Below are positions 7,125 through 9,790 of a stretch of 9,790 nt of DNA, piece after piece. The notes beneath the pieces are model-generated. The model did not search any database. It had not been told where the DNA came from and saw only the letters and a program-made list of their open reading frames with translations. The stretch comes from Gammaproteobacteria bacterium HGW-Gammaproteobacteria-14 (GTDB lineage Bacteria; Pseudomonadota; Gammaproteobacteria; Pseudomonadales; Alcanivoracaceae): the NCBI GenBank assembly GCA_002840115.1, contig PGZG01000060.1, positions 1 through 9,790 on the forward strand, read 5' to 3'. The stretch's first letter is position 1, and the number at the start of each line of letters is the position of its first letter. The position numbers and the translations under genes were made by a program.

Positions 7125-7555
7125 TATTTTTTACCGTAAAGCTGATCCGGGCTGATCAGCGGAGTTTTATCGAGTTCCACTTCATCGCCATCGACGCGCC
7201 AGAAAAAGCAGTCGCGGCGGCCGGTGTGGCAAGCCGGGCCGGTTTGATCCACGTCCAGTAGTAGTACATCGCCGTCGCAGTCGATGCGCATGCCAACCAG
7301 TGTTTGCGTCTGGCCGGACGACTCACCCTTGCGCCACAAGCCACCACGGGAGCGAGAGTAATAACAGACCCGCCCAGTGCTGAGGGTTTCTTCAATGGCG
7401 GTACGGTTCATCCATGCCACCATCAGGATTTCACCGCTGTCATGTTGGCGAGCAATGGCGGGTACCAAGTCAGCATCGTTATAGCCCAGATTGTCGAGGG
7501 CCTCGCTCAGGGGGACGCGAAAGCCGCTCGGTTGCTGTTCGTTATCTTTGAACAT
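7124..7555 (-). CDS. hisI: Phosphoribosyl-AMP cyclohydrolase (HisI, single-domain)
   Basis: It opens the adenine ring of phosphoribosyl-AMP to give ProFAR, the third step of histidine synthesis. The protein has 143 residues and only the cyclohydrolase domain; the HisE pyrophosphohydrolase domain fused to it in E. coli is absent. Family motifs are MVAWMN (45-50), CYYSRSRGGLWRKGESSG (64-81), the Mg-site DCDGD (92-96) and zinc cysteines C93, C109 (GPACHTGRRD) and C116. GGAAAG five bases before the ATG is a fair ribosome site. It sits between two tRNA synthetase genes and away from any other his gene in the window. The C-terminal tail (LDKTPLISPDQLYGKK) is ordinary length for the family. HisE would have to be encoded elsewhere. 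Confidence 0.95.
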   Translation of the reverse strand: MFKDNEQQPSGFRVPLSEALDNLGYNDADLVPAIARQHDSGEILMVAWMNRTAIEETLSTGRVCYYSRSRGGLWRKGESSGQTQTLVGMRIDCDGDVLLLDVDQTGPACHTGRRDCFFWRVDGDEVELDKTPLISPDQLYGKK

Positions 7556-7571
7556 GGCTGCTTTCCGATAA

Positions 7572-9488
7572 TTATTGCGGCATCCGGGTTTGCTCTGTCA
7601 GTAACGCCACCGCTGCATCCAGCGTCATCACTTCCGTATCCTGACTGCCGAGACGACGAATCGCTACCTGACGCTCCGTCGCTTCCTTTTCACCGAGCAC
7701 CAGAATAACGGGTACTTTGGATTTTGAATGCTCGCGAACTTTGTAGCCGATTTTTTCATTGCGAAGATCAAGCTCTGTGATCACGCCGGCGGCGGTCAGT
7801 GCTTTGGCTACTTCGCGGGCATAGTCGTCCACGGCATTAGTGATCGTCGCTACCACCACGGGCAGCGGCGACAGCCACAGCGGCAGGTAGCCAGCGGTGG
7901 ATTCGATAACAATGCCGAGGAAACGTTCCAGCGAGCCGAGTACGGCGCGATGCAACATAACCGGGCGGTGACGCTGGGAATCTTCGCCCACATATTCGGC
8001 GTCGAGGCGTTCCGGCAGAACAAAATCCACCTGCAGCGTGCCGCATTGCCAGTCACGCCCGATGGCGTCGCGCAGTACGAACTCCAGTTTCGGACCGTAG
8101 AATGCGCCTTCGCCCGGGTTCAAAACATAGTCCAGACCGACGCTTTCTACTGCGGACTTCAGGGCCGCCTCGGCGCGATCCCAGGTTTCATCGGAACCGG
8201 CCCGATTGGCCGGGCGATCAGAAAACTTCACCACAATTTTGTCAAAACCGAAGTCGCTGTAGACCTCGCGCAGCATCGTGATGAAATTGGCGGTTTCGCC
8301 GTTGATCTGGTCTTCAGTACAGAAAATATGCGCATCATCCTGACCGAAGGTGCGAGCGCGCATCAGTCCGTGCAGGGCACCGTGAGCCTCGTTGCGGAAC
8401 AGGGTGGTGAATTCGCCCAGTCGAATTGGCAGATCGCGGTAGCTTTTCAGGCCCTGATTAAAGATCTGCACATGGCCCGGACAGTTCATTGGCTTAATGG
8501 CCATATCGCGGTGATCATGGGTGCAGACGGTAAACATATCGTCGCCGTATTTATCCCAATGTCCGGACTGCTCCCACAGTTTGCGGTCCATCATCTGCGG
8601 AGTGCTGACTTCCTGATAGCCATTGCGCTCCATCTTGCCACGGATATAGCTTTCCAGAGTGCGGCGCAGGCGCCAGCCCTTGGGGTGCCAGAACATGCTG
8701 CCGACAGCCTCTTCCTGCTGATGGAATAGACCCATTTCGCGGCCAAGCTTACGGTGATCGCGCTTTTCTGCTTCCTCGATTTGTTTGAGGTAGGCATTCA
8801 GCTCATCTTTATTGCGCCAGGCGGTGCCGTAGATACGCTGTAGCTGCGGGTTGTTGCTGTCGCCACGCCAGTAGGCGCCGGCCACTTTGGTCAGCTTGAA
8901 GCCATCGCCGAGTTTGCTGGTGCTGGGTAGATGCGGGCCTCGGCACAGATCGATGAAGTTGCCTTGACGGTACAGGCTGACTTCCTGATCGGCCGGCAGG
9001 TCGCGAATAATTTCGGCCTTGAAGGTCTCGCCCATTTTCAGGAAGAACTCGGTGGCTTCGTCGCGATCCCACACTTCCCGACGGATGTCCTCGTTGCGCT
9101 TGACGATGTCGTGCATGCGCTTCTCGATCGCCTTGAGGTCCTCTGGGGTGAAGGGTTGCTCACGGTGGAAATCGTAATAAAAGCCGTTTTCAATAGTCGG
9201 ACCGATGGTGACCTGGGTGCCGGGAAATAGCTCTTGCACCGCTTCCGCCATGATATGGGCGGCGTCATGGCGGATCAGCTCCAGACCGTCGGCGTCATCG
9301 CGGGTGATGATTTGCACCGTGGCGCCGTCCGGCAGGGGCAGGTAAACATCCGTGAGCTGGCCATCCACCTTTACGGCAAGGGCCTGTTTGGCCAGTTTCT
9401 TGCTAATTCTTTCAGCGAGATCCAGCCCGGAAGCGGGTTGGTCAAAAGCCATTACTGCCCCGTCGGGCAGTCGGTAGGAGATGCTCAT
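7572..9488 (-). CDS. thrS: Threonyl-tRNA synthetase
   Basis: It charges tRNA-Thr and clears mischarged Ser-tRNA-Thr in the cytoplasm. The length is 638 residues against 642 in E. coli. The order is: TGS domain (about 1-62), editing domain with H74/H78 (RHDAAH) and C182/H186 (DLCRGPH), class II catalytic core (about 243-535), and anticodon-binding domain (about 540-635, with LDLRNEKIGYKVREHSKSKV). Catalytic zinc ligands are C336 (NCPGH), H387 (DDAHIF) and H513 (MLHRAVLGS). All are intact, so both synthesis and editing are expected. It is the first gene of a leftward operon, 16 bases before hisI. infC, rpmI and rplT, which commonly follow thrS in proteobacteria, do not follow here. No convincing Shine-Dalgarno site precedes the ATG, and a small palindrome occupies that place. 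Whether a second thrS exists cannot be seen. Confidence 0.97.
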   Translation of the reverse strand: MSISYRLPDGAVMAFDQPASGLDLAERISKKLAKQALAVKVDGQLTDVYLPLPDGATVQIITRDDADGLELIRHDAAHIMAEAVQELFPGTQVTIGPTIENGFYYDFHREQPFTPEDLKAIEKRMHDIVKRNEDIRREVWDRDEATEFFLKMGETFKAEIIRDLPADQEVSLYRQGNFIDLCRGPHLPSTSKLGDGFKLTKVAGAYWRGDSNNPQLQRIYGTAWRNKDELNAYLKQIEEAEKRDHRKLGREMGLFHQQEEAVGSMFWHPKGWRLRRTLESYIRGKMERNGYQEVSTPQMMDRKLWEQSGHWDKYGDDMFTVCTHDHRDMAIKPMNCPGHVQIFNQGLKSYRDLPIRLGEFTTLFRNEAHGALHGLMRARTFGQDDAHIFCTEDQINGETANFITMLREVYSDFGFDKIVVKFSDRPANRAGSDETWDRAEAALKSAVESVGLDYVLNPGEGAFYGPKLEFVLRDAIGRDWQCGTLQVDFVLPERLDAEYVGEDSQRHRPVMLHRAVLGSLERFLGIVIESTAGYLPLWLSPLPVVVATITNAVDDYAREVAKALTAAGVITELDLRNEKIGYKVREHSKSKVPVILVLGEKEATERQVAIRRLGSQDTEVMTLDAAVALLTEQTRMPQ

Positions 9489-9489
9489 G

Positions 9490-9501
9490 GTGATTCATCA
9501 C
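9490..9501. repeat. Small palindrome just before the thrS start
   Basis: GTGAT-TC-ATCAC lies one base before the thrS ATG and takes the place of a ribosome binding site. E. coli ThrRS represses its own translation by binding tRNA-like structures in its leader. A similar role is conceivable here, but this repeat is much smaller than that operator. Confidence 0.3.
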
Positions 9502-9525
9502 GACTGGTGGTTACTGAACCGCAGA

Positions 9526-9554
9526 AGTCTAGGGAATCCGCACCCCCTTTGCCA
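9526..9554 (-). promoter_or_regulatory. Candidate promoter of the thrS operon
   Basis: On the minus strand TGGCAA (9554-9549), a 17-base spacer and TAGACT (9531-9526) make a moderate sigma-70 match, with a leader of about 30 bases before thrS. The -35 hexamer is the same one used in the plus-strand candidate, read in the other direction. Confidence 0.35.
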
Positions 9555-9578
9555 GCCTTGGGGCTGTCGGCCTATGCT
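9549..9578 (+). promoter_or_regulatory. Candidate promoter of the GAF-domain gene
   Basis: TTGCCA (9549-9554), an 18-base spacer and TATGCT (9573-9578) match sigma-70 boxes at 5 of 6 and 4 of 6 positions, about 45 bases before the likely start. A short CAGCC/GGCTG inverted repeat (9553-9566) lies in the spacer. Confidence 0.4.
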
Positions 9579-9623
9579 ATCTTCCTTGCAACACCCTTTT
9601 CGATATCACAGGCTTTGGGCGGC

Positions 9624-9790
9624 ATGACAATGGACCTGTCCGGCGAAATATCCCTGCAGCATTATCAGCGACTGGTGACGGTGGCTCAGCGAATCACCGC
9701 GCAACACGATATATCGCGTTTGTGCGAAACCGTGTTGGAGGAGGCTCGAGCCCTCACTCAGGCGGATGGCGGCACCCTGTATATGGTGGA
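9624..9790 (+). CDS. Start of a GAF-domain signalling protein, cut by the right edge
   Basis: Only 55 codons are present. The sequence begins MTMDLSGEISLQHYQRLV and continues with a helix and ETVLEEARALTQADGGTLYMV (split here as ETVLEEARALT and QADGGTLYMV). This is the typical entry of a GAF domain, of the kind found at the N-terminus of HD-GYP phosphodiesterases, nucleotide cyclases, PP2C-type phosphatases and histidine kinases. The output domain is outside the window, so the function is open. The start may be ATG at 9624 or 9630; GGGCGG just upstream is a weak ribosome site that does not decide between them. Confidence 0.65.
   Translation, partial: MTMDLSGEISLQHYQRLVTVAQRITAQHDISRLCETVLEEARALTQADGGTLYMV

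Noticed and set aside
7728..8729. 333-codon open frame on the plus strand inside thrS
   Set aside because: It is antisense to an intact, highly conserved thrS, and its translation shows no family motif and no domain pattern; the length follows from the GC-rich codon use of thrS.

Overview
The window looks like chromosomal DNA of a gammaproteobacterium. The strongest pointers are an OmpR/EnvZ pair of enterobacterial type, a CysRS and ThrRS of about the lengths known from E. coli, and a stand-alone HisI. Everything recognisable is ordinary chromosomal gene content. I see no transposase, integrase, tRNA, rRNA, CRISPR array or prophage gene. A marine oligotroph is possible, but that is a guess from gene style and not shown by the sequence.

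Left part (1-4155). An RND-type periplasmic adaptor (HlyD/MFP family, truncated by the window edge) runs leftwards. Diverging from it across a 264-base control region is a rightward operon: ompR, envZ, and a secreted solute-binding-like protein. A small hairpin at 4137-4154 lies between this operon and the convergent dihydroorotase gene. The layout suggests an envelope-sensing circuit: EnvZ senses, OmpR acts on DNA, and the neighbouring efflux adaptor and the periplasmic binding protein are candidate target and accessory sensor. That wiring is inference.

Middle part (4156-5735). A class I-like dihydroorotase (pyrimidine synthesis) lies on the minus strand with a GTG start and its own candidate promoter. 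The 230-base gap upstream of it holds two inverted repeats. One is a long imperfect hairpin (5662-5721) that no gene explains.

Right part (5736-9790). A tight leftward operon thrS-hisI-cysS carries threonyl-tRNA synthetase, phosphoribosyl-AMP cyclohydrolase and cysteinyl-tRNA synthetase. thrS is 16 bases from hisI, and hisI overlaps cysS by one base (TAATG). Diverging from thrS is the beginning of a GAF-domain protein, cut by the right edge after 55 codons.

No undescribed system is evident. The points most worth a second look are the dihydroorotase with Gln in place of the first metal-binding His, the 5662-5721 inverted repeat, the binding protein joined to ompR-envZ, and the unusual neighbours of thrS.
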